NCBI GenBank assembly: GCA_938011315.1
Contig: CALLUG010000022.1
Location: forward strand, 37,428 to 101,427
Direction of reading: 5' to 3'
Length of the DNA stretch: 64,000 nucleotides
DNA from: an uncultured Flavobacteriaceae bacterium
GTDB taxonomy: Bacteria; Bacteroidota; Bacteroidia; Flavobacteriales; Flavobacteriaceae
Shown: piece by piece, positions 34,711 to 42,248 of the stretch
How positions within the stretch are numbered: the stretch's first letter is position 1
Layout of the letters: every line of letters begins with the position of its first letter
Notes under the pieces: generated by a model
The model's input: the letters and a program-made list of their open reading frames with translations, nothing else
Told to the model about the DNA's origin: nothing
Databases searched by the model: none
Made by a program: the position numbers and the translations under genes

Positions 34711-36999
34711 TTAGAGATTGCTCTCCAAATTAGTGTCGTCTATTTTTGCTGGTTGCACAGAACTATCATGGGAGTTTTGATACTCTTCAATCAGGTTTGC
34801 CGTGGCACTCAGTAAATCTTTAGTTTCTGTAAGTAAATTAAAATATAATGTTGTGTTTTTAGGGCTATTTTCTTCTGTACGAGTGCGTTCAACTTGTTTC
34901 TGAATTTTTTCTTTAATCATATTACTAGCAGTCTCTTTTGAATTTAAAATGTCTTCAATACGATAAAAAGATTGCTGTTTAAATGTTTCTGTTATATCCA
35001 CAAACAGATTCTCTATAACCTCTCCAACTTGCTTTAATTCTTTAATTTGATTAAATCTTAGTTTTTTATGATTATTATTAATATGCTTATAGCTTACTTT
35101 AGAAATGTACTGTAAAGACTGTGTCATGTCTTGCAAGTATCCTAATATATTAATATAAAAATTACTAGCATGTACACTCGATTCGTCTAGGTTTTTAATA
35201 AAATAAAAAATATTATCACGAAGTTCATCAACTTCATCAGATAGTTTAACTACTTGTTTTTTATTCTTTTTAAGTAAGTTCAAGTCTTGCTTGGCTAAAC
35301 CTTTAACAACATTAGTATAAATTTTATGACCTCGTTTTACAACGCTTGCTATATTGGTGGCACTTTCATGAATAACGCCTTGTATTGAGCTACTTTCTGA
35401 GGCTGTTAGGGTATCTTCATCTACTGCTTTTTTAGATTTATTTTTATGAGATACATAGTTTTTAACAAGTAATATTACGGTTACTAATAGTAAAACAGGA
35501 ATCATTGCTCTTGGGTTCCAGTTAATTAGATAAACAACGATACCTGCGGCAAAAAAGGCAGCAAATGCTGTAAAAAACCACCCTCCTATTACCTTCAAAA
35601 CACCAGCAACTCTATATACGGCACTCTCTCTGCCCCAAGCACGGTCCGCAAAGGATGTTCCCATAGCCACCATAAAAGTAACATAAGTAGTAGATAAAGG
35701 AAGTCCTTGAGATGTTGCTACTGAAATTAACACCCCTGCTACCATTAAATTCACAGAGGCTCTTATCATATCGAATGCAGGAGCATCAATACTTTGATCT
35801 TTTGAAAGGACTATATCGGATTTTTTGAAGCTATAATCAATTTTTTGATGAATTGATTTTGGTAGCATATTAGCAACGAGATTAGCAACAGACGAAAATC
35901 CTTTTACAACACTTCTAGATATTATATTGGGTTCAAATTTTTCGTGTGTTTCATTTTGACGTGATAAACTTAGTTCTGTTTCTGCTACTGTTTTTGCTTT
36001 TTTAGAAAACCATAATGTGGCAACCATAATCGCACCTGCTATGAATAATAAAAAAGGCTCTGCAGGGACTTTTTTATTTAATATTTCCATAGAAAAATTA
36101 GAAGCGTCTACACCAGAAGCCAACCATGCCTCGAACGAATGATATGCTGCCATTGGCACTCCAATAAAATTGACTAAGTCGTTCCCTGAAAAGGCTAAAG
36201 CTAAACCAAAAGTACCCACAATAATAATAATTAACAAGATACTTTTTTTCGTTATTTTTTGAAATCCATAAGAAAACAGTGTCCAAATAACCAAACTTAG
36301 CAAAACTAAGCTTACCTCGTTACCTTCTATGATCCCTTTCATATCATTATAATACGGAGTGCCTTTTAAACCCTTTAGGAAAATAAAATAAGTAATTGCT
36401 GTTAAAGCAATGCCGCCAAATACGGCACCATACTTTCTTATTTTATCCTCATAATCAAAAGTAAATATAAGTCGAGAAATGTATTGTGCTATAGCCCCAA
36501 CGGTAAAGGCAATAAGTACAGAAAGTAAAATCCCTAAAATAATTTCTACCGCTTTTTTGGTATTAATATAATTCCCTAAATCTGCAATAGATTGATTATC
36601 TGTAGCTCCAATTTTTATTAAAGACATGACTACTGCTGCTCCAAGCAAATTAAATACAATAGATACTGTTGTAGATGTGGGTAGTCCTAGCGTGTTAAAA
36701 AAATCTAATAACAGTATATCGGTAATCATAACTGCTATAAAAATCATCATAATTTCATTAAAATAAAACTCTCCGGGAACAAATATCCCTTTTCTAGCAA
36801 CCTCCATTAAGCCACTAGAATAAACAGCTCCTATAAAGATTCCTAAACTAGCCACAATCATTATAGTTCGTAACGGAATAGCTTTAGAGCCAATCGCTGA
36901 GTTTAAAAAATTGATAGCGTCGTTACTTACACCAACAATGATATCGGCAACAGCCAAAATTGTTACTGCAACGAGTATATAAATGTAAATGCTATCCAT
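34711..36999 (-). CDS. PiT-family inorganic phosphate transporter fused to a PhoU-like domain
   Basis: A 762-residue protein. The N-terminal part carries the PiT signature (VGVSNDAINFLNSAIGSKAI near residue 23, then FNTLGLPTSTTVSIVFNLLGAAVV) and the repeat signature SGNDLVNFIGVPMAAYHS near 270 and ATSQGLPLSTTYVTFMVAMG near 430, within about 11-12 membrane segments. Residues about 550-745 are a soluble helical PhoU-like domain (LSDEVDELRDNIFYFIKNLDESSV, then SFYRIEDILNSKETASNMI). PiT proteins move phosphate with H+ or Na+; PhoU domains sense or limit uptake. The large loop and the fusion are typical for Bacteroidetes. Neighbouring genes have Pho-box-like repeats. Confidence 0.9.
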   Translation of the reverse strand: MDSIYIYILVAVTILAVADIIVGVSNDAINFLNSAIGSKAIPLRTIMIVASLGIFIGAVYSSGLMEVARKGIFVPGEFYFNEIMMIFIAVMITDILLLDFFNTLGLPTSTTVSIVFNLLGAAVVMSLIKIGATDNQSIADLGNYINTKKAVEIILGILLSVLIAFTVGAIAQYISRLIFTFDYEDKIRKYGAVFGGIALTAITYFIFLKGLKGTPYYNDMKGIIEGNEVSLVLLSLVIWTLFSYGFQKITKKSILLIIIIVGTFGLALAFSGNDLVNFIGVPMAAYHSFEAWLASGVDASNFSMEILNKKVPAEPFLLFIAGAIMVATLWFSKKAKTVAETELSLSRQNETHEKFEPNIISRSVVKGFSSVANLVANMLPKSIHQKIDYSFKKSDIVLSKDQSIDAPAFDMIRASVNLMVAGVLISVATSQGLPLSTTYVTFMVAMGTSFADRAWGRESAVYRVAGVLKVIGGWFFTAFAAFFAAGIVVYLINWNPRAMIPVLLLVTVILLVKNYVSHKNKSKKAVDEDTLTASESSSIQGVIHESATNIASVVKRGHKIYTNVVKGLAKQDLNLLKKNKKQVVKLSDEVDELRDNIFYFIKNLDESSVHASNFYINILGYLQDMTQSLQYISKVSYKHINNNHKKLRFNQIKELKQVGEVIENLFVDITETFKQQSFYRIEDILNSKETASNMIKEKIQKQVERTRTEENSPKNTTLYFNLLTETKDLLSATANLIEEYQNSHDSSVQPAKIDDTNLESNL

Positions 37000-37086
37000 A
37001 GTTTTATATTTATTATTTTTTTGTAGATGTTATCGTTCATAAACTCTTACGCAATAGCTTCATAAAAAAAACTAACATATACAGTG

Positions 37087-37094
37087 CAAAAGTA
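37087..37094 (-). promoter_or_regulatory. putative -7 element of the PiT transporter gene
   Basis: The minus strand reads TACTTTTG, 88-95 bases upstream of the ATG at 36999. No -33 TTG at 19 bases. The 410-bp gap 37000-37409 holds otherwise only the repeat array and promoter described at 37323-37378. Confidence 0.35.
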
Positions 37095-37322
37095 ATAATT
37101 AGATTGCTTATATTTTGTAAATAGCTGACATCTATTGTGCATAAAACAAAAAAAATCTAATTAAGACCATAATGACTTTTGATTTTAGTATTACAAACAC
37201 TTACTAAGAAAGCGTTACACACTTTATAAAACAAGTATTACCAAAGTAAAATGATATTTATAGCATAACTATTGATTTTAAAAAACAATACAACCAATTG
37301 ATAATAAAACAACTAACTATCT

Positions 37323-37362
37323 AATGTTAAATTAATGTTATGTAATTGTTGTTTTAATGTAA
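37323..37362 (+). promoter_or_regulatory. 11-bp-periodic direct-repeat array (Pho-box-like operator)
   Basis: Heptamers start at 37323 (AATGTTA), 37334 (AATGTTA), 37345 (ATTGTTG) and 37356 (AATGTAA), exactly 11 bases apart. The array covers the -33 region and ends 8 bases before the TATCTTTG -7 element of the MORN gene. Tandem repeats with one helical turn spacing are the way PhoB/PhoP-type response regulators bind; the complement of the unit, TAACATT, resembles the Bacillus PhoP unit TTAACA. Confidence 0.6.
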
Positions 37363-37378
37363 ATTAATTGTATCTTTG
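37349..37378 (+). promoter_or_regulatory. complete Bacteroidetes promoter of the MORN gene
   Basis: TTG at 37349-37351, a 19-base spacer and TATCTTTG at 37371-37378 match the TTG-N19-TAnnTTTG consensus. The ATG of the MORN gene follows 31 bases later. The -33 element lies inside the repeat array, so binding there would directly affect this promoter. Confidence 0.75.
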
Positions 37379-37409
37379 AAATATCATTTTAACATAAAAT
37401 CACTTAATT

Positions 37410-37769
37410 ATGAAAATCACAATATTATTATTCGCTTTTTTAACGACTTCAATCTCTTTTGCACAAGACAAAAAAGATATAAAACTAAATAAAACTACGA
37501 ATTTAATTGATGTGGTTTTTTATCATAATAATGGTACTGTAAGCCAAACTGGTACGTATACTCTAGATGGAAAATTACACGGAGAGTGGTTACAATTTAA
37601 CTCAGAAGGCAAAAAATTAGTTTTAGCCAATTACGATAATGGAAGAAAAGTGGGCAAATGGTTTTACTGGACTAATAAAACATTAAAAGAAATAGATTAC
37701 ACAAGCAATAATATTGCGAATGTTACAGAATGGACTAACGACAAAACGAAAATTGCCGTTCGTAATTAG
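37410..37769 (+). CDS. exported MORN-repeat (YwqK-like) protein
   Basis: A 119-residue protein with a signal peptide (MKITILLFAFLTTSISFAQ) and two MORN/YwqK-type repeats (YHNNGTVSQTGTYTLDGKLHGEWLQF and then NYDNGRKVGKWFYW). Such proteins are sometimes annotated as YwqK family antitoxin, but no toxin gene is near and the signal peptide argues for a periplasmic or surface role. It has a complete promoter overlapped by a repeat array that looks like a Pho box, and a strong terminator behind it. Confidence 0.75.
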   Translation: MKITILLFAFLTTSISFAQDKKDIKLNKTTNLIDVVFYHNNGTVSQTGTYTLDGKLHGEWLQFNSEGKKLVLANYDNGRKVGKWFYWTNKTLKEIDYTSNNIANVTEWTNDKTKIAVRN

Positions 37770-37794
37770 CAACTCTATCGCAAAATGATTTTAA

Positions 37795-37830
37795 ACAAAA
37801 CCCCTACGCAATTCACGTAGGGGTTTTTGT
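37795..37830. terminator. strong bidirectional terminator
   Basis: AAAACCCCTACG and CGTAGGGGTTTT pair perfectly around a seven-base loop, with A-run before and T-run after. It separates the MORN gene from the convergent beta-helix lipoprotein gene. Confidence 0.85.
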
Positions 37831-37897
37831 TACTGTACTTATCTTAAAATAATATGACGACTAATTCTAATTATTTATAGTTAGTAAAAGCAATAGG

Positions 37898-39178
37898 TTA
37901 GTTGTTAGCATTTCCTGTAAATGTTGGGTTACCACCATCTACAGCAATATTAGTAAAGGTAGTCACGTCTGAAAAAATTTGCTCAGCAGTGGCAATATCA
38001 TCTACCTCAAAATGAAATCTTGTTCCGCCATTAATATTAAACAACGCATTACTTAACTGAACAGCTGTTCCTCTTCGTAAGCGAATAGCATCATCATCGC
38101 CAGAGCTATTAAACGTAGCATTGGTAACAATAGGGTTAGACCTTGGCGATGCATTATTATCGGCATTTAAGTTGTCTGCCTCAATACAGTGATCTGCACC
38201 ACTAGGCTGTTCTGCAATAATATTGTTAAGCGTACCAACAAATCCTTCGGTCCAATCAAAAGAATCATCAAAACTTTCCGAAAATAAATTTGTTGCATTT
38301 ACGGTTCCTCCAAACCACTCAAAACCATCGTCCTGTCCTTGAAAAACCTGTAAAGACTCAAGTGTAGTACCGTTTCCTACTGCGTATAAAGAAAATCCAT
38401 TAAACTCAGCTTCGGTATTAATTTGAATCCCTGGGTAAGCCAAAATAACATATCTTAGTGAACCAGACGAGTCGTTAGCATCTGTACCGCCATAAGGTAA
38501 ATCTTCGCCTACATTATCTGCAATTTCTGCATTACCAACGCCTCCCTCTAGATTAATAGGTGCATTTCCTAAAATGACAATGCCTCCCCATGACCCAGCA
38601 ACTTGAGATGATGAACTAAAAACGACAGGGTCTGTAGCTGTACCATTAATGTTTAAAAGCCCACCTTGGTTAACAACAATAACATCTGCTGCAGTTACAT
38701 CGTTACCAACAGCTGCATTATTGCTTGGGTCTGCAAACAAAAATGTTCCTGCCGGTATGGTTAAGCTAGCGCCGTCTCTAACAAAAACAGCACCTACAAT
38801 TTCGTAAATTTCGTTGGCATCCAAAACAACATCTGTTGTAATTTCGCCTGTTAACATTTGGGTTGCTGTAAAGTTTGTTGGAAGTACAGTGTTTCCTATT
38901 CCTGTACTAACTGTTGTAAAGGCAAATGCGGTTTCGTCTGCGCCTTGAACTGCTGGGTTAAGGTTTAATGCGGCATTAAACACATTTAGTGTTCCCTCTG
39001 TCCAGCTCCCGTCTGCATTAAATTCTGGGGTAGATGGTACTGCATTGCCTGTCGTGTTACCTCCACCTGTATTGCTATCGTTACCTGAATTTGAAATTGG
39101 ATCATCATCGCTACTACATGATGTAAGAGTTAAGGATAAACTTAATGCTAAAACGCTTAATAAAGATAGTGTTCTCAT
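37898..39178 (-). CDS. beta-helix-like surface lipoprotein next to a TonB-dependent receptor
   Basis: A 426-residue lipoprotein; lipobox TLTSC with SSDDDP after the Cys, matching the acidic surface-export signal of Bacteroidetes lipoproteins. After a Gly/Asn/Ser/Thr tether the body has repeated short strands with Asn/Gly turns (VFVRDGASLTIPAGTFLFAD, GGLLNINGTATDPVVFSSS, GSWGGIVILGNAPIN), typical of right-handed parallel beta-helices. Homologues are often misnamed multidrug transporter. It lies 138 bases downstream of the receptor gene but has its own -7 element and AATGTTA repeats. It probably works as the surface partner of that receptor. Substrate unknown; Pho-box-like sites suggest phosphate-related nutrient uptake. 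Confidence 0.7.
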   Translation of the reverse strand: MRTLSLLSVLALSLSLTLTSCSSDDDPISNSGNDSNTGGGNTTGNAVPSTPEFNADGSWTEGTLNVFNAALNLNPAVQGADETAFAFTTVSTGIGNTVLPTNFTATQMLTGEITTDVVLDANEIYEIVGAVFVRDGASLTIPAGTFLFADPSNNAAVGNDVTAADVIVVNQGGLLNINGTATDPVVFSSSSQVAGSWGGIVILGNAPINLEGGVGNAEIADNVGEDLPYGGTDANDSSGSLRYVILAYPGIQINTEAEFNGFSLYAVGNGTTLESLQVFQGQDDGFEWFGGTVNATNLFSESFDDSFDWTEGFVGTLNNIIAEQPSGADHCIEADNLNADNNASPRSNPIVTNATFNSSGDDDAIRLRRGTAVQLSNALFNINGGTRFHFEVDDIATAEQIFSDVTTFTNIAVDGGNPTFTGNANN

Positions 39179-39218
39179 TGTTAATTAATTTATTGTGTGT
39201 TTAAAAATTATAGTGATG

Positions 39219-39295
39219 CAAAAATAATTTCAACATTTAATTCGTGTATTACTAAAATGTTATGAAATCATTTTGATTACTTAATCTAAATGTTA
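39219..39295 (-). promoter_or_regulatory. promoter region of the beta-helix lipoprotein with AATGTTA heptamers
   Basis: The minus strand has a TATTTTTG -7 element at 39219-39226 but no -33 TTG, which suggests activator dependence. Upstream of it, plus-strand AATGTTA heptamers start at 39256 and 39289, 33 bases apart, that is three 11-bp turns; the steps between are not well conserved. This is the weakest of the three Pho-box-like sites. Confidence 0.4.
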
Positions 39296-39315
39296 AGCTA
39301 GTGTTTCTTTATGGT

Positions 39316-42096
39316 TTAAAATTTGTAACTAAATGAAAGACCTATAGAGGTACCTGTTTTGTAAGATACTTCACTTAGGTTTCTGTTTTGTCCAGGGTTA
39401 GAGTCTATAATACTACGTTGGTAAGTATCATCTAGAAGATTGTCTAACTTTAACGACGCTTCTATATGCTCTCCTATTTTGTTAGACCACTTAAAAGATA
39501 AACTATTAAAGGGCTGCTCAAATTCATCTTCGTATTGTACTGAACCCACTCCGGAGCCCACTGCAGAAATACGCTCGCTAAAGGTGTTAAACAAAAAGGT
39601 GAATTTACTGCTCCAGTTTTCTGTAAAATTAATATCATAATTGATGTCTGCATTTAAAAGAAAATCGGAAGCACCTTGCAAACTTCTAGAACTATTAGTA
39701 AGGTTTAGTTCGTCTTGTAGCTCATCAGATATAGTAACCTCGGAGTCTAACAAAGTAACATTAGCTCCAAATGAAATGTTTTTCAAATTTTCTTTTTTAA
39801 GGAGATAACCTAGTGAGGTTTGAAATTCAAACTCTGCTCCAAACAAAAAGGCTTCGTCTGTGTTATCAAAAACAGTACGGATAAAAGACCCACTATCTTC
39901 AATTAAGCGCTCAATAGGATTTTCGATATATTTTGCAAATATATTGACACTAAATAGACTACTGCTTTCCGGGAAAATTTCATATTTAAGGTCAAAATTA
40001 AAATTGTCTGAATTTTCAATATCGGTGCTTCCTAATATTAAATCGCCCAAAGAGTTTTGTCTTGTAATTGGAACAATTTCAATATTTTTTGGTCGTGTAT
40101 AGGTTTTACTTCCTGCAAATCTTAGGTTAGATTTTTCGTTAATAGTATACTTAAGGTTAAATGATGGTAAGAAAAAGAACTCATCAAATTCAAAAGAATT
40201 TTCTAGGGCATCCTCACCTACATTTCTTTCAAAATTTTCTATTCTAATTCCAAATAACGCACTAAACTTATCCGAAAAATTTAAGTTATACGATGCGTTT
40301 GCTGCCGCTATAATTGTTTGTATATCTATAAAAGGGGTGTCTGGAAGTTCTGTAAAAGAAGCATTCCCGTTTATAAAAGCATCGTTTATAGAGCTGTCTA
40401 TCGCGTTAGGGTTAATATTAATATTTCCTACACTATTAAGGTTTACCAAAATAAAACGATTAAACACGTCTAGGCTTTCATTATTAAAATCTAAGCCTGC
40501 CTGAAAGCGATCTGTTTTTTCACTTCTGCTAGAGTCAAGGTTTAATTTATAGTTAACTGTAGCGGCATAATTATCGTTGTCGGTATTTAAAAAATATCTA
40601 AATAATCTTCCAGAGTTGGTTGCAAATGTAAATTCTCCAGTATTATCATTCTCTTCGAGGGTAACAATGGTGTTATCTGGTTGCTCATAGTTAGAAAATC
40701 CGGCAGTAGCGCCGTAGTCTAAAGTACTGTTATCCGTAATTCTATATTGACCTACAACCTGTATTTGGTGTAGTGTAGATTGCAAAAATTTAGACTCAAT
40801 CCCTTGCAAATTAGCACTTACTTCTGAGAAACGCCCAAAATTATCATTTGCATTATTACTTGTGCTTTTTACAAAGATGTAATTAAAGTCAATTTTATTT
40901 CGTGGAGTTCTAATAAACAATGAAGATAGAAAATTAGAATTGGTATTAAACGAAAAGCTATTGCCTCTTTGTATGGTTCGTATTAATTGTCCTTGCGGAT
41001 TTCTTAAAAAACTATCGCCAATTTGTGAGTTAAAGGAGTTTCCATAATCAAGACCAAAATAGTATGCTATTTTTCTGTTTTTGGTTTGATTATCTACTAA
41101 CACGCCTGCATTAGCAATACTAAAACTAGATGTAATTGGAGCAGTAATAACCTCTAAGTCAAAATCTGAATCGAAAGCATTAACTGCGTCTTGCCCTGAA
41201 GCTGTAAACAAATCTCCCGAGTCTGACTGCGAGTTACTAATAGCGCTAGGGATTTCACGGTCGTTTACACCTCCAAAACCAAATAAGTTAATGCTGCCAT
41301 TTTCTTCGTCTACAAGAAAATCATTTTCTAAAGATTGAAAATTGGCACCTACACTAAAGCCTATTTTTGTGAATCCTTTTGATGGAATTTGTTTTGTATC
41401 TACATTAAAAGTAGCTCCTGCAAAATCGCCATATAGTCCAGAATAAAATATTTTATTAACATCTATTTTGGTTACTATTGATGATGAAAATAATCCTAAA
41501 TCTGGTATTTTAGTTTCCCAATTTACTGGCGAAATAGGAAGACTGTTAATCGTTAGGTAATTGTAACGCTCATCCAACCCTCGTACAACGACCCCTCTAG
41601 AGGCTACTTTAGTTATTCCAGAAGCCTTACTAACAGCTTCTTCGACATTGTCGATTCCTTTTCTAGATAGTTCTTGTGCACCTATAGATTGTTTTATCTC
41701 TACAGCTCTTCTTTGGTCTGCTAATAGTGCGGTTTCAACATCTTTTCGTATTGTTGTTTTTAAAACCACCTCTTCCAATGAAGCAGCACTTGCTACCATA
41801 GGTACATTAAGTGTTGTTGTTTTTCCTGCTAGTACAGTAACGTTTAGCTCTTGCGTTTTGTAACCTACAAAACTAAATTGCACAACATAATCGCCAGGCT
41901 GCAAATTTTCTAGAGTATAAAGACCATCTATGTCAGATGTGGTACCTTTTGTGGTACCTTTTATAAGAACATTAGCAAACGCTAATGGCTCGTCATTATA
42001 TTCTTTGTCTATTAATTTTCCGGCAATAACACCAGTACTTTGAGCGTAAGATAAGCTACTTAGTACTATAGCGAATAATAATGTTACTTTTTTCAT
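39316..42096 (-). CDS. TonB-dependent outer membrane receptor
   Basis: A 926-residue receptor when started at ATG 42096 (signal peptide MKKVTLLFAIVLSSLSYAQ); the frame reaches 42123 but adds residues before the signal. After the signal comes a carboxypeptidase-like regulatory domain (GVIAGKLIDKEYNDEPLAFANV, about residues 20-105). A plug domain follows (GAQELSRKGIDNVEEAVSKA and VVVRGLDERYNYLTIN, about 130-230), then a 22-strand barrel ending in SIGLSFSYKF with a terminal Phe. It imports a large ligand with TonB energy. No SusD-like gene is adjacent; instead a beta-helix lipoprotein gene follows. A repeat array like a Pho box lies upstream, next to a phosphate transporter locus. Confidence 0.92.
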   Translation of the reverse strand: MKKVTLLFAIVLSSLSYAQSTGVIAGKLIDKEYNDEPLAFANVLIKGTTKGTTSDIDGLYTLENLQPGDYVVQFSFVGYKTQELNVTVLAGKTTTLNVPMVASAASLEEVVLKTTIRKDVETALLADQRRAVEIKQSIGAQELSRKGIDNVEEAVSKASGITKVASRGVVVRGLDERYNYLTINSLPISPVNWETKIPDLGLFSSSIVTKIDVNKIFYSGLYGDFAGATFNVDTKQIPSKGFTKIGFSVGANFQSLENDFLVDEENGSINLFGFGGVNDREIPSAISNSQSDSGDLFTASGQDAVNAFDSDFDLEVITAPITSSFSIANAGVLVDNQTKNRKIAYYFGLDYGNSFNSQIGDSFLRNPQGQLIRTIQRGNSFSFNTNSNFLSSLFIRTPRNKIDFNYIFVKSTSNNANDNFGRFSEVSANLQGIESKFLQSTLHQIQVVGQYRITDNSTLDYGATAGFSNYEQPDNTIVTLEENDNTGEFTFATNSGRLFRYFLNTDNDNYAATVNYKLNLDSSRSEKTDRFQAGLDFNNESLDVFNRFILVNLNSVGNININPNAIDSSINDAFINGNASFTELPDTPFIDIQTIIAAANASYNLNFSDKFSALFGIRIENFERNVGEDALENSFEFDEFFFLPSFNLKYTINEKSNLRFAGSKTYTRPKNIEIVPITRQNSLGDLILGSTDIENSDNFNFDLKYEIFPESSSLFSVNIFAKYIENPIERLIEDSGSFIRTVFDNTDEAFLFGAEFEFQTSLGYLLKKENLKNISFGANVTLLDSEVTISDELQDELNLTNSSRSLQGASDFLLNADINYDINFTENWSSKFTFLFNTFSERISAVGSGVGSVQYEDEFEQPFNSLSFKWSNKIGEHIEASLKLDNLLDDTYQRSIIDSNPGQNRNLSEVSYKTGTSIGLSFSYKF

Positions 42097-42146
42097 TAGT
42101 TTAAATCCATAAATTTTATGCAAATTAACTGCTATTAAACAGTCTA

Positions 42147-42208
42147 ATCGTTACGCTAATGTTATGATTGCTTTAGTTAAAAGTAACTGAAATGTTATCT
42201 TAATGTTA
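42147..42208 (-). promoter_or_regulatory. 11-bp-periodic repeat array upstream of the TonB-dependent receptor
   Basis: On the plus strand heptamers start at 42147 (ATCGTTA), 42158 (AATGTTA), 42180 (AAAGTAA, weak), 42191 (AATGTTA) and 42202 (AATGTTA); all are in one 11-bp register with only 42169 not matching. The array lies 51-112 bases upstream of the receptor ATG. A partial -7 element (TTAATTTG, minus strand, 42121-42128) lies between. It matches the array of the MORN gene in unit and spacing, but its orientation relative to transcription is opposite. Confidence 0.55.
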
Positions 42209-42248
42209 AGAACGTTAAGTTGGAAGCTATGCTATTGTTGTATTGTGA

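Noticed and set aside
37410..37769. MORN/YwqK protein as antitoxin of a toxin-antitoxin pair
   Set aside because: No toxin-like gene is adjacent and the product has a signal peptide.
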